This document shows, piece after piece, positions 37,443 through 48,800 of a stretch of DNA of 64,000 nt (positions are counted from its first letter, which is position 1; every line of letters begins with the position of its first letter). The stretch lies in contig NC_080058.1 in assembly GCF_026212465.1 (NCBI RefSeq), positions 3,481,001-3,545,000 of the forward strand, read 5' to 3'. A program made the position numbers and the translations under genes. Under the pieces are notes generated by a model. That model saw nothing but the letters and a program-made list of their open reading frames with translations, was not told where the DNA came from and did no database searches. The stretch is from Amaranthus tricolor. Its lineage: Eukaryota; Streptophyta; Magnoliopsida; Caryophyllales; Amaranthaceae.

Positions 37443-39275
37443 ATGAATGATCAGTCGCAAATGATGAATCAACATCCGGTAAGATTTTATCCCTCACCAT
37501 CATCAAATAATAATTATCAAGATCGAAAAATTAGGAATAATGATGGTTATATTAAGTATTATATGTTGGTTAATAATTACTCGCAGATGATGAATCAACC
37601 GCAATTGGTGAGCCAACAACCGCCACAGATGCCTCCACCACCGACACACGCGCAGATTAATCAGCTGAATCAGATGGTAGCTAATCAAGTTCAAGTTCAA
37701 GCTCAAGATCAAATGGTAGCCAACTATGGTCAGTGGTCTCAACCTCCTCATACAATGCCGCCACCAATGAAGCCGATGCAATTCGCTAATCCTATGAATC
37801 AAATGTTATATGCTGGTGGAATTGCAAAATCTGGACGGAGTGGTAACTGGAAAGGAAAGAAACCTATGGATAAGAGGAAAGACGGTAGAAGAAAGGATAA
37901 CAGTAATAATAGTAATAATAATAAGGGAATGTCTGTTGTTGGCGGCCCAGTTGGGGGTTTAAGTTATCAACCTCCAACCCTATATGAACTTGAACAACAG
38001 AATCGACTTAAGGCGAGGAGATTTTACCATCCTAAGAGGAAATTTAATAGGATGGGACCTTATGCTCATGCTCCTAGGAACACCACATCGTATATTATTC
38101 GAGCTAAGAAGTCAGGTGGGATTGCGTCATTAGTTTCTCCATGTCCTGTAACACCAGCGGTTCTGCCTACACCGGTTTTTTCCCCATCGAGGGAGTCTTT
38201 GGTTGATATGGCAAAGGAAGAGTGGGGGGTTGATGGGTATGGCTCGATGAAAGGATTGATTAGGCTTAGGTCACCAGGACATGATGAGGCTGTGGATGAT
38301 TATGATGAGGAAGATGATGGGGGTTCCAGTGAGAGTGATGTTGAGGAGCATGTGGAGGTTGAGAGGAGGTTGGACCATGATTTGAGTCGGTTTGAGATGA
38401 TTTATCCTAATAGTGGTGTTGACTATCATAATGTGTTGGAGAATAGAGTTGATGACCAGGATACTCATATTGCGCAACTGGAGGAGGAGAATTTGATTCT
38501 GAAGGAGAGGCTTTATTTAATGGAGAGGGAACTAGGAGAGCTGAGAAGGAGATTGTGTTGTCTTGAGAGGCAGAATCAGGTTGTAGAAGATGTTAATGAA
38601 GAGATTGTTGAAAATGTGTCAGAAAATGATAGTGAAGGACTGAGAAGCGTGTCCTTACTTGTTAACAAGCATAACGAAGAGGTGGATTTTGTGCCTAGAA
38701 ATGGGGCTGGGGATAGTGAGGCATTAAGAGATGACAGTGGGGAAACGCTGCACAAGGAACTCAAGGAGCTTGCTGTGAAAGATGATATCCATTGTGAAGG
38801 GATGAAGTTTCATGAAACTGATGTTGGATTGGAGGAGGATAAGCAGGATATTGGTTCAGTTGGTAATGTGCTTGGTCATAGATTGCCGGAGGATAAGCAG
38901 ATTGGAACTCATGAGAAGGAAGTGCTCATGGATATGGGAAATGAATCGAGTGCACACCAGGAGCCTGTGAATGACAACATTTTGCGTTCATTTGTTGAAA
39001 ATAAGACGGATAATAATATTGACGTAGCTGGGACAATTCAAGTTGTTGAAGATGCCTGCATGGGTGAAGCTTTGTTAGATGAAATGAATGAGAACAATAG
39101 GTCTAAGGGAGAGGTAACGGACAGAAATGAGGTCAATCTGAAGCAAAATGAGGCTGTGGTTGTTGATGCAATAGGGAGAATTGATGAAGTGAATAATATT
39201 GATGCTGCTAAAGATGTCCCTATGGGCGATGTTACGACTGACAAGGAGGTCAATTCTAATGACCGAAGGGTGTGA
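37443..39275 (+). CDS. 610-residue coiled-coil protein of unknown function, HEXIM-like layout
   Basis: One uninterrupted coding exon; the first ATG has an acceptable AACAATG context. Residues 1-125 are rich in Q, N, M and P. 129-151 are strongly basic (GKKPMDKRKDGRRKD), followed by an N/S run. 178-226 contain LYELEQQNRLKARRFYHPKR and APRNTTSYIIRAKKSGG, then a P-rich segment (PCPVTPAVLPTPVFSPSR) and AKEEWGVDGYGSMKGLIRLR. 279-310 are acidic. 330-378 form a leucine-heptad coiled coil (IAQLEEENLILKERLYLMER). The long acidic tail 379-610 has two loose repeats around VVEDACMGEALLDE and AAKDVPMGDVTTDK. The 180-275 block is conserved among plant proteins of unknown role. The order basic, NTT motif, acidic, coiled coil recalls metazoan HEXIM; homology is not shown. 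No signal peptide or membrane segment; probably nuclear. Confidence 0.88.
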   Translation: MNDQSQMMNQHPVRFYPSPSSNNNYQDRKIRNNDGYIKYYMLVNNYSQMMNQPQLVSQQPPQMPPPPTHAQINQLNQMVANQVQVQAQDQMVANYGQWSQPPHTMPPPMKPMQFANPMNQMLYAGGIAKSGRSGNWKGKKPMDKRKDGRRKDNSNNSNNNKGMSVVGGPVGGLSYQPPTLYELEQQNRLKARRFYHPKRKFNRMGPYAHAPRNTTSYIIRAKKSGGIASLVSPCPVTPAVLPTPVFSPSRESLVDMAKEEWGVDGYGSMKGLIRLRSPGHDEAVDDYDEEDDGGSSESDVEEHVEVERRLDHDLSRFEMIYPNSGVDYHNVLENRVDDQDTHIAQLEEENLILKERLYLMERELGELRRRLCCLERQNQVVEDVNEEIVENVSENDSEGLRSVSLLVNKHNEEVDFVPRNGAGDSEALRDDSGETLHKELKELAVKDDIHCEGMKFHETDVGLEEDKQDIGSVGNVLGHRLPEDKQIGTHEKEVLMDMGNESSAHQEPVNDNILRSFVENKTDNNIDVAGTIQVVEDACMGEALLDEMNENNRSKGEVTDRNEVNLKQNEAVVVDAIGRIDEVNNIDAAKDVPMGDVTTDKEVNSNDRRV

Positions 39276-41540
39276 GGTGGAAGCTCAGAGAAAAACATTG
39301 GCGACGGTGACTCTTCAAGTTGTCCCGCGTTAATGTAAGTTGTCTGATTAGAACTCTCAATTACAGGAAGAAGATTTTAACTCCTGTACATAGTACTTTG
39401 ATCTCCCATGAATATTTTGTGTTTTCCTTGGTTTTTTGCCTTCTTTCGTTGGGATCCTCTAGGAGTTCAGTTTAAGATGCATAGTACTAGAAGTTTATTG
39501 TTTTTGTTGACGTTGTGTCAGTTGGTAAATAGTTAGGTCGGAAGGAGAGTTAGTTGTAAACTTTCATTTGAAAAATGGATGTAAGTCATGTACTAGCCTT
39601 CCTCTGGCTTAATTTCATTAAACCCATATGTCTGATATTATTACCTATCTACTTTTATAAACATATGTATGTTTTCAAGACTCGTAATTTGGAGAGTAAA
39701 CTCATTATGTAAGCTTATACTATTTTTTACTGTTTAGCCTTCATATTTCTATATTGTTCCATGTCTAGCTGAGCATTGGCCATGAGTTGTTTTATGGCAG
39801 ATCTTAGGAGAAGATGAAGAGTCATTTGGCAAGGCTCAACACTTCTGTTATCGACTACATCATGCAGGTTATCCAGGCAAGATCTGGAAACCAACAATTT
39901 TCATCGTACTGGATTAGGTTCAATCTGTATTTCATTTTTACTCTTGATCAATATCAATTATGGTGGAACTTAATCACAGGTTAATGTTTCTTCCTCGATG
40001 GGATGGTTTGCTCAATGATGGTATTATATATACTTTGGAGGATCAGTACGATGAGTATGTGGTAAATTGTCTCATGACTTGCTTTGAATTTGGGCGACTT
40101 ACTTTCTGGTGTGTTGGTTTATTTTTTCAGCCAAGCATATGAAGGTTGCTTATAGCAATTCTTGCCTCCAGGAAGTTGGAGCTGCAAGATTTCGTATGTT
40201 TTCATTAGCTTCTGTTTTGCCTCCGAGGAAGTGCAGTGTCCATCATTATGGTGGCGACTTGGTAAAAAGTTTTTGGTACTTTCCTCTAGTTAGCATGTAG
40301 CTTTGAACGAGTCCTTTGTGTTCTTTGTTATGATTTGGTTATTGTGTAGATTGTATTGCCTGTATGTTTTAGCTTGATCTAGTCCTCTATACTATATATT
40401 CTTCTGCCCCCTTTTGGTTTCCTTTTATTACATTTCTACCTATTTCTGGAAGTAATCATTCATGCAGTTGGTCCTTATGTTGCACTATTCTCCGCGTATT
40501 GTTAACAGGTCTGTGATCTCATGATGTACCGAAACAATTTATATAATTGATGTATGCATCTTTATTTATATGTAATAGCACCACAGTTGTAAATTCACTC
40601 CTATTTGATGAAGCATTTTTGAACATATTTGTCTGATGAATTATGTATGTGCAGTGAAGTGGGTAGTTTTTCTTGTCAAGTTCTTCATCGCTGCTACATG
40701 GGTGTGTTGGTATTTTTCGTTTGATCCAGTATTCGAGTCCTGAAATGGTGCAGTGCAGCACTGGAAATTTTTACTTTTCATTAGTGCTGAATGATATGAT
40801 TTACTGTGCGAGTGTGCTGCGGCCAACTTGCTTGCAAAGGAGTGATGTAGGCTCCGCTATGGAACACTGGAACCTCCTTCCTTCCAAAGGAGGTATGGAG
40901 GCTCTTTTGCGGAACCGTTGAATCGTTGGTCCTTTGATTAATGGTGCATATCAATGTAGCTAGATTAGCATTTTGGTCATCATAATTAGTGTGTTGATCA
41001 GTAATCACTAACATATGTATGTCTTGTTGGTATAGTGTGACTCAAACGAGAATCGGGATACAGAAGGTGATAAAACAAGGTTTGGGTCAAAAGGTGGTCA
41101 CTTTATTTGTCCATGTTTATGGTGAAAGTTTATTCTCGGTGCCAGTGGATGTGGATGTAGCTATTACGTTGATAGTGAAACACATTATATTTATCGGTTG
41201 TGATTTTCGTTATTATTTATTTGAATCTTTATGTTCCGTTATTGTTTTTTGATCTTTCCTTTCATTGTCACACATGATCTTGTTTTTAAAGTTTTACTTG
41301 TTTTTCTCATTATGTACTACGGAAATAATAATTTAAAACCTTAACAATTGATGATACTTTGTGTTGACAGTGGGAAAAATCTTGTGGATAATCTGTTAGC
41401 TGCCAATCATAATTGTGGTGTTTTCCTTTAACTGCTGTCGTAAGTAGACGAAGAACTTATAAAGATGCTCTTTTAGCCGGCTCTGGATTCTGTGGACAGA
41501 TGACTTGCCCCTTGTGTGCGACTCTCTGATTCATCACCTA
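39276..41540 (+). other. Possible spliced 3' UTR or non-coding transcript
   Basis: After the stop come exon-like islands with fair splice borders: a donor-like TTAATGTAAGTT at about 39330, an island at about 39801-39867 between GGCAG and GTTATC, another near 40620-40920, and one near 41370-41530. No frame above about 80 codons looks coding. The region may be the long alternatively spliced 3' UTR of the gene at 37443, a non-coding RNA, or remnants of a lost gene. Confidence 0.35.
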
Positions 41541-43387
41541 TTAGGATTTAACAATTATTGTGTCCTGTCTATGAATTGAATTATATAGTCCATCTAACAC
41601 ATATATTATGTTAATATAAATTTTTTTTATTTAAAATCGTTTCATAAAAGGCAGTCTTTCAGGCGAGTATCTCAAATTAGAATGACAAAAATAAATTTGT
41701 AGACATTTGTAACTGTATATTCGGTTATTAGTTTGCAATTTAAGTCTTATAAGGTTAAAAGAACTTGATTATTTGATTTGAGTTGGGTAAAGGTGATCTC
41801 AAGTATACTCAAGAAAGAACTGAATTACTGATAAAGCTAATCACGGGTGGCTTTGAACCGTTAAGATTAATTTTACAATATTTCATTGTATATTTGATAA
41901 GAGTAGTTACAAAATTAGCTCAACTCCCAAGCTTTTCTCCAAACAAATCAACTTATATAAAGTTACAAGTTATAACCAAAAAAAATACCTATGAATTAAA
42001 AAATGCTTCTAATTTGAGTTTTTAAAAGGGTTTATATCATGCATAAATATAATTATAGTTAATTTATATAATTAACTTAAATGATTCAATCCATAAACAA
42101 TCTTTTAAAAATAGGCCATATTATATAAAAAAACATGTTCATTAAAATCGAACAACATTTTTTGGTTTTTGAAAAAATCATTTCTTACAAATAAAATCTT
42201 TAAAATGCGTTTATTGACCATGAGTTAGGACGTTATTCTTAATAACGTAAATAATGTTAATATACATGCTAAGAGCAATATGAGTAATTTATTAAATAAT
42301 ATTACAAAATAGGGTAATAAATAGGACAATTTCTTACAAAGAAATTTTCAAATATATTAAAAAAAATAGGGTAAAATAAATAGGGTAATAATATATTTAA
42401 GGAAAAATTACTTAGAATAATTCAACTTTTTCATGATTCTCCTAAAATAATCCTACCTATTGATTAACATGAATAATTTCAACTTTAAGGGGTATTTGTC
42501 TAGAGTAAACTTAGGTAACCCGTTGACTTGCTATAGCAAGTTTCATTTAAAAAAAATTAAATTAAAAAAACATGTCGAAAAAAATATTCAAGAATGTTAA
42601 AAAAAAATTCTGATTTTTTTTATCATTCAAAATTTTTTATGTAAATTTTTAAAACTTTTCTCTAATTTTACATTAATTTTCAATTTACTTTTTTGGTAAA
42701 ATAACTCCTATAGCAGGTCAATGGGTTACCGAAATTTACTTTAGGCAAATACCCTTTAAAGTTGAGATTATTCTTGGTTACTCAATATGTGAAATTATTA
42801 TAGGAAAATCATAAAAAAAAATTAGAATGTTCTGGGTAATTTTTCCTATATTTATAAGACTAAATTAGTAAACAAATACTCCTATAAGATAAATATAATA
42901 TACATTTTAACTTATAATATTATGAAAAATTTTAAATTTTTATAAGATATTGCACAATATAATTATATTTACATAATTTAAAATTTTAAATATATTTAAA
43001 TTTATTATAGTATAAAATTGATACTCCCTCGAGCACTAACGTTTCATTTTTTAGACACTATTCATCTCTTATTTTTAATTTGTATTTTAATCTACAAGTT
43101 AAAACATAGTCATGTGGGATTTTGTTTGATGAATAGCGGGGAACCAGGGATTATTATAGTCCACTAACGAATCTCTCATGATTGTTGTGGTTAGTAAGAT
43201 TTTTTCAAATACTCTCTCACCAGGAAGAAACAATTGAAGGATAAGCAGGTGCTGAGCTGTCCAATTCGCAACTAACACGTGGCAAGAATAACTCAATTAA
43301 AAATCTTTAATGATCTTGATTTCCCTCCACAAAAATAACGGAAAAACTTAAGTGTATTGCAAAAATTGAAGATTCAATTTCCGAACA
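41541..43387. other. AT-rich intergenic region
   Basis: No gene seen. It contains the fold-back MITE at 42400-42847. Near 43021-43160 there is half of a Stowaway-like end (ACTCCCTCGAGCAC, with GTGGGATTTTGTTTGATGA further in). The last 100 bases should contain the promoter and leader of the fibrillin gene; no clear TATA box seen. Confidence 0.5.
42400..42847. mobile_element. Fold-back MITE with long inverted repeats
   Basis: The two ends are inverted copies of roughly 150-170 bases: AGGAAAAATTACTTAGAATA at the left, GGGTAATTTTTCCT at the right, with matching inner blocks such as CAACTTTAAGGGGTATTTG against CAAATACCCTTTAAAGTTG and TAACCCGTTGACTTGCTATA against the inverse of TATAGCAGGTCAATGGGTTA. 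A direct repeat ATATTTA (7 bases, perhaps longer with mismatches) borders it at 42393-42399 and 42848-42854. Probably Mutator-derived; no coding sequence. Confidence 0.75.
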
Positions 43388-46300
43388 ATGGCGACGACTG
43401 AAATTGCAGCGTTAGTGTTAGGGTTTCGATTCATCCAATTCCCGGCGTTATCATCCTTAACCAACCGAAATCAATGCAGTACACTATCTTGCGATTCTCT
43501 TCCTTCGATTCGAAAATCCTCTTGTTTTCGCATTTATTCTTCATCATCTCTTACAAATGAAGTAGTTAAATTTACTGAAGATGAAAATCGACTCGTTGAA
43601 GCTCTTATTGGAATTGAGGGACGAGGTTCCTCTGCTTCTCCTCAGCAGCTCAAAGTATTGAGTTTTTTCAAAATTAAATTGTTTTATTTTATTGTTGGTG
43701 GAAAGTTTTTCATTTGGTAAATATTTTGGAATTATTACAGGCAGTGGAACGTGCAGTTCGAATTCTTGAAGATTCTATAGGTGTTCCTGACCCGGTAAAT
43801 GAATTATGTATCTCATTGTTTTTTGAAATATATTTATTTTTGTAATCACTAATTAGTTCCTGCCGTCCTGATGATAATCGTTCAATATTTTTTTAGTAGA
43901 TAGGAAATTAAACATTTGAATATACTCACTCCCTCATACAGATTTTGCGTTAGGTATAAAAAGCCATTCTATTAATTTGCATTAAGTGTGCGGATGAAAT
44001 GAAGAGCAAGGTTAAATGAGTGATTGTTTATTAAAAAGGGAGTGGAAGGTTATTTTCCAAATTAGAATTGTAGCTTATTCTTTGGGAGTTGGGATAAACA
44101 AATAAGGAAAAACGTAGTAGTTTTTCTTGTTAAGACAAGTAGTACTCTCTTTGTCCCGTACTAATTGTCACGTTTAGAAGAACATTTTTAGAATGTCCAA
44201 AAAAAAAGTTGTCCCTTTGATAATTATTAAGTTCATAATTTGTGGTTGCTCAAAATTAAGTTATGGCGTAGGTGATGGAAATGGTAGAATTACTATCATC
44301 GTTATTTGGGACTTTCATTATTTCATATCCTTGATTATTATGAAGGGCTGAGACAATCTGATAGCTTATCTAGAATGTAATGATTTGGATGTAATATTGG
44401 TATCATTAGCTCTGAAGTTTGGTTTGCAAGATTGTTCATTTAGTTATAACTTACAGGAAGTTTTGGCTGGATTTGACCTGAATTTTGACTTCATGGCATA
44501 TACTGAATTCGTTTAAGACTGTGAGCGCGGATCATGGATGCCGATAATCTGAGTTAGATGAATGTGTCTAAATAATGTGGCTTCATTTGCATGTGAAACC
44601 TTACGTTATGCTAATTTTTTTTTAAAACCTCTTTATCATCACTAACAAGGGTATGCTTGTATACTTGTATACATCTGAATCCCTTAAAACTCTACTTAGC
44701 TAGGAGCCACTTAATGGAAATTGGGCAATGGAATGTGTGTTTAGTTGAAAATAAATAGGAGCTACTATGTATATTGCAGTATTTTGATCTTTCCACAGAG
44801 AAGAACTGAAGGGCGTTGTCATTTTTAATGTGCCCTTTGTACTAACAATGTGTATACTTTGTGTTTGACTTTGATGTACTTTTCATATGTTATCAGACAA
44901 GTTCTAGTTTGATTGAAGGTCGGTGGCGATTAATGTTCACAACAAGACCTGGAACTGCTTCTCCAATTCAGGTTCCTTTTATCTTGAGCTCATTAAAGTA
45001 TTTAATTTGGAGTCCTGCTAGTTTATAACAAATTAAGTGATTTTATTTTCCAATGCCGATGTCTCCCCGGGTATAAAGGAGAACTTCATTGGTTTCCATA
45101 ATATGTTGATGAGTAACTAGACATTACCATACTTCAATGTTCTGTTAAGATTCTTTGCTTTTCTGGTGGCCTTCCTCTTTTCTCAAAATCATACCCTAGT
45201 GTAGCTCGTAACAATAATTCCTCCTGTGAACATGCTTTTTCTTGCACAGTAACTTGACAATGCATGTGTCCTGTGACAGAGAACATTTGTAGGGGTTGAC
45301 TTCTTCAGTGTATTTCAAGAGGTATATCTACGAACAAATGATCCAAGAGTGTCCAATATTGTTAAATTCTCAGATGCTGTTGGCGAGTTAAAAGTAGAGG
45401 TAAGCTATGCTTAGTTTGAGCATCAGTTGCTTTGTGTACACCCTTTATTTTGCCTCCAGAAAATTTTCAATACTACCTCTTCCTTCTGTTGTGAAGAGTA
45501 ACTGAGCCAGTAAATCTTGATCTACAGGCTGTGGCATCAATTAAGGATGGAAAGCGAATTCTTTTTCGGTTTGATAGGGCAGATTTTTCTTTGAAATTTT
45601 TACCATTTAAGGTTCCGTATCCGGTACCGTTTAGGCTTCTAGGTGACGAAGCAAAGGGTTGGCTAGATACAACTTATTTGTCAAATTCTGGAAACATACG
45701 TATTTCAAAGGGGAACAAGGTTTGTAGCTCTATCTGTCTAGCATATGTTTTAGTTTTTTACCATTATTTCTAAGGTGGAGATTCATATTGCCATCTAATC
45801 TTTGACTATTAATAGTTATTACATTAGAATATTGAAATATTAAGGACTTCCATCACTATTCTGTAGTGCAGGGAACCACTTTTGTTCTCCAAAAGGAAAT
45901 TGAACCTAGGCAGGAGCTGCTTTCTGCAATTTCTTCTGGGATTGGCGTAACAGAGGTAAGTTTGCTAACAAAGCTGTAAGGAAGAGCTATGAGGGAGTCT
46001 ATTACCTTTCCAATGTGTATCTGTAAATTTATTTGGAATTTTTTTGTAGGCAATTGATAAGCTAATTTCCACAGCTGAAGATAAGGAGGGCGAACCTCAT
46101 CTTCTAGAAGGAGAATGGAAGTTGATCTGGAGTTCTCAGGTATGGTACATGTCAGAGATTAGAAGTGTCAGATATCCTATGTTTTGTCACTCGAAGCCCT
46201 TGAGATGCTTAGATAAATTATCACTTCATCCTTATGATGCAAACTCAACATATTGTTGTCCGAAGACCAATGCTCCTCCACCCCTTTGAGTTATAGCAAA

Positions 46301-47254
46301 CTCTAAGAGATGGAGGAATGTTCCTCTAATTTTCATGTACATTTTACAGGCAAATGGCATTTTATACCTGTTGGCTTAAGTATTATCTTATACTGGGGTC
46401 AAACTATTATTGATTGTTGCAGATGGAAACAGACAGCTGGTTGGAGGATGCAGCCAATGGTCTAATGGGTTCACAGGTGAATTTCCTGTTTGTGCTGATT
46501 CATGAATACTTTTATGTAGATATATTCTGACACCCCTTTTTTCAGATAATCAAGAAAGATGGGCAGCTGAAGTTTCTGGTGGATGTTGTACTCGGCATCA
46601 AATTTTCCATGACCGGCACATATCAGTATGTTCTGTTTTCCATCAAGCTCAACTACCAGTTAGGCTTACTCAAAGAAATATTGTATCTTCTTACAAATGG
46701 CTTAATCTTACATAATGTTTAAATTCAGCATTGTTTTATATAATACAATCATCTTTCTAGGACACGAATATCTTGTGTACATGAACATTTTAAGACATAT
46801 TTCTGGAAAAAAAATCAGATTTAATGTTATCATGATTCCCTTGAAAAGAGTAAACGTAATGAGGGATACAATTATCTACTGCTCTACATGTCCCATACAA
46901 GATGTGCATTCAGGCTTCTGCTGCTGCAGCACTTCAGAGGTTCTAATGCCAAACCTATATTGTTTACAGGAAAACTGGAAGCAAGCTATATGATCTCAAC
47001 ATGGATGATGCAGCATTAATAGCTGGTGCATTTGGACTTCCGATTGAAATGGAAAGAATATTAAACCTCGAGCTTCTGTGAGACATCTATCCTCAGCTTC
47101 TTTTTCGTTTTTCCTGTTAATTTCCCCAACATTTTGTTGCATTTTTCATCTGATCAGTATACTCGTGTGTTACAGGTATACAGATGACAAGATCAGAATC
47201 ACGAGAGGATACAGAAAGATTATATTTGTTCACCTGCGTGTTAACAGTTCATAG
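43388..47254 (+). CDS. PAP12: Fibrillin / plastid-lipid-associated protein 12, chloroplastic (11 exons)
   Basis: A PAP/fibrillin lipid-binding protein of chloroplast membranes and plastoglobules. Exons: 43388-43654, 43741-43794, 44897-44971, 45280-45399, 45528-45719, 45872-45955, 46050-46139, 46423-46476, 46546-46625, 46970-47077, 47176-47254. They total 1203 bases, 400 residues, against about 409 in Arabidopsis PAP12. The first 50-60 residues are rich in S, R and T with few acids, as in a transit peptide. Then come LVEALIGIEGRGSSAS, SSLIEGRWRLMFTTRPGTAS, DPRVSNIVKFSD and the highly conserved LKFLPFKVPYPVPFRLLGDE. A second fibrillin-like unit follows (LLEGEWKLIWSSQMETDSWL, ANGLMG), ending with DDKIRITRGYRKIIFVHLR. 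This two-unit form is characteristic of PAP12. All introns are GT-AG. Intron 2 (1.1 kb) holds a SINE. Confidence 0.93.
44581..44740 (+). repeat. SINE copy (family A) in fibrillin intron 2
   Basis: Carries the head GCATGTGAAACCTTACG, AAACCTCTTTATCATCACTA, ACAAGGGTATGCTTG, TAGGAGCCACTTAATGG and AAATTGGGCAATGGAATG in the order seen at 21761-21915. The central block has a short duplication (ATACTTGTATAC). Confidence 0.65.
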
Positions 47255-47621
47255 GTGGGAATAAGCCAGATTTTCAGATTGTGACATTGAACTTGAAGGA
47301 GCTCCAGTGAGGTTCATACTTGTCTATAGAAATAGTAAATAAGATTTTATGACAATGAATTTTTTTTCTTGTATCATAGGTTGTTTATATGACTATATAA
47401 TCATATACTCCTCCCATTATTCGGAAATAGTTCACATTGTGCCATTGCCATTTTCCAATGCTTATATCGTCCAACTTTTCAGCAGCCCGCTAGTGTTTTT
47501 ATGCGAAAGTGATTGATGTAACAACAACCAGCTCCGGTCATCTGTTGTGAGCCATCGATTGTCGTAAACGACACTTATGTAAACGAGTGTCTTGTACTTG
47601 TGATTCTACTAGCGTAGAATC

Positions 47622-47750
47622 ATAGGTTGGTCTAATGGTTAAAGACTTTTCTTATCATTCTTGTGACAAGGGTTTAATTCTTCACCAATCACCACCTACA
47701 CGAAAGATTAATTTCTCCGCCCCTTTTATACGATACATCTATTTAGGGCT
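47622..47750 (+). repeat. tRNA-derived SINE (family C)
   Basis: The head resembles a tRNA with internal RNA polymerase III promoter boxes: box A TGGTCTAATGGTTAAAG (47628-47644) and box B GGGTTTAATTCTTC (about 47670-47683). A body shared with the copy at 52326 follows (CACCACCTACA..., CTCCGCCCC, GATACATCTATTTAG). It does not fold as a complete tRNA, so it is not called as a tRNA gene. Confidence 0.6.
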
Positions 47751-48660
47751 TGTTGAATGTTGATTGCGTAATGTTGCTAGAACATTTGACCATAACAACT
47801 AAACACTTGTTTACTTAAATTGGCTCACCATAGTAGACTGTTTTAGAACCATAGTGCTCCATTGAGCTGTAAGTTTGTAAAAGTGCTTATCCCATTGCAT
47901 GCCATTGCAATATAGTATTCATTTAACATACATCAATTGCAATATGACAGAAACAAACAAAATTTCTAGGCACATTAGCACTTAGCAAGGATTATTTTTT
48001 ATAAAATTTACTGAAATAATTTACAAAGCCTTTGTGAGAGACGGAATAAAAATAAACATTAATTTTAGAAGCCTTGTCTATATTATATTTTTTTCAGAAT
48101 TTTAGGCCTGAAAACAAATAATTAGAGTAAGTCAAAGGTAATATAAACTAATATCGAGTAATACTTAATGCTCTTTCATTCAAAGGCTCTATACAATTGG
48201 GCACCTTGTACATGTCAACGGCACCTTGGACTCTTGTTAGAATTCGGAGTGTTTGGGAGGTTGATTTCCATGATTGAGCATACGAAGTTCAAGAGTTGTA
48301 TGTGCATTTGATATGACTGAATGGAAGAACAACATTCCGTCATTTATCTCTTCATCTTAACCACTTGTTTCTATTATTTTCTTGTTCTTTCGTCTTATTT
48401 TTCAACGTAATTTCTTTTTCCACTGATTTTCATCCAAAAAACAATAAGGCTAAATGAGATGGACAAAGTTCATTTCATCAATCAAAACTGTTCTTACTCA
48501 ACAAATAAAAAAAGTTCAAGTTCATCGCCAAGCATATAAAGTACAACATTGTTGCACCTCTATTGTAATCTCCCAACAACGCCAAATATGAGGGAGATTT
48601 GTGACGTATCCACATTTCTAAACTCGATGTAATCATTTGAGGATGGGTGATGACCACAGT

Positions 48661-48800
48661 CATTATTATTATTATACCTAGTATATTCCGCTCATAAAAG
48701 CTTTAATCGGGGTTTTGAGGAGGAATGAAAATGTTAGACCATACCCTTATCAAAGGAGATAAAGAGCTTGCGACCAGTGAAAACCTTGACACCAGAAAAC
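48661..48800 (-). repeat. Au-like SINE (family B)
   Basis: On the minus strand: GGTCGCAAGCTCTTTATCTC, AAGGGTATGGTCT, CCTCCTCAAAACCCCG, ATGAGCGGAATATACTAGGT, then an (ATA)n tail. The order and the TATACTAGGTATAATAATAAT end are typical of plant Au-type SINEs (TATACTGGGTATGTTGTTG). A related copy is in peroxidase intron 2. Confidence 0.6.

Noticed and set aside
37503..37802. Minus-strand frame of 99 codons over the 610-residue gene (also 38271-38764 and 39038-39298)
   Set aside because: Shadows of the low-complexity plus-strand coding sequence; no family likeness.
47622..47700. Possible tRNA gene
   Set aside because: It has box A and box B-like words but no acceptor stem or cloverleaf, and its body recurs at 52326; better explained as a tRNA-derived SINE.
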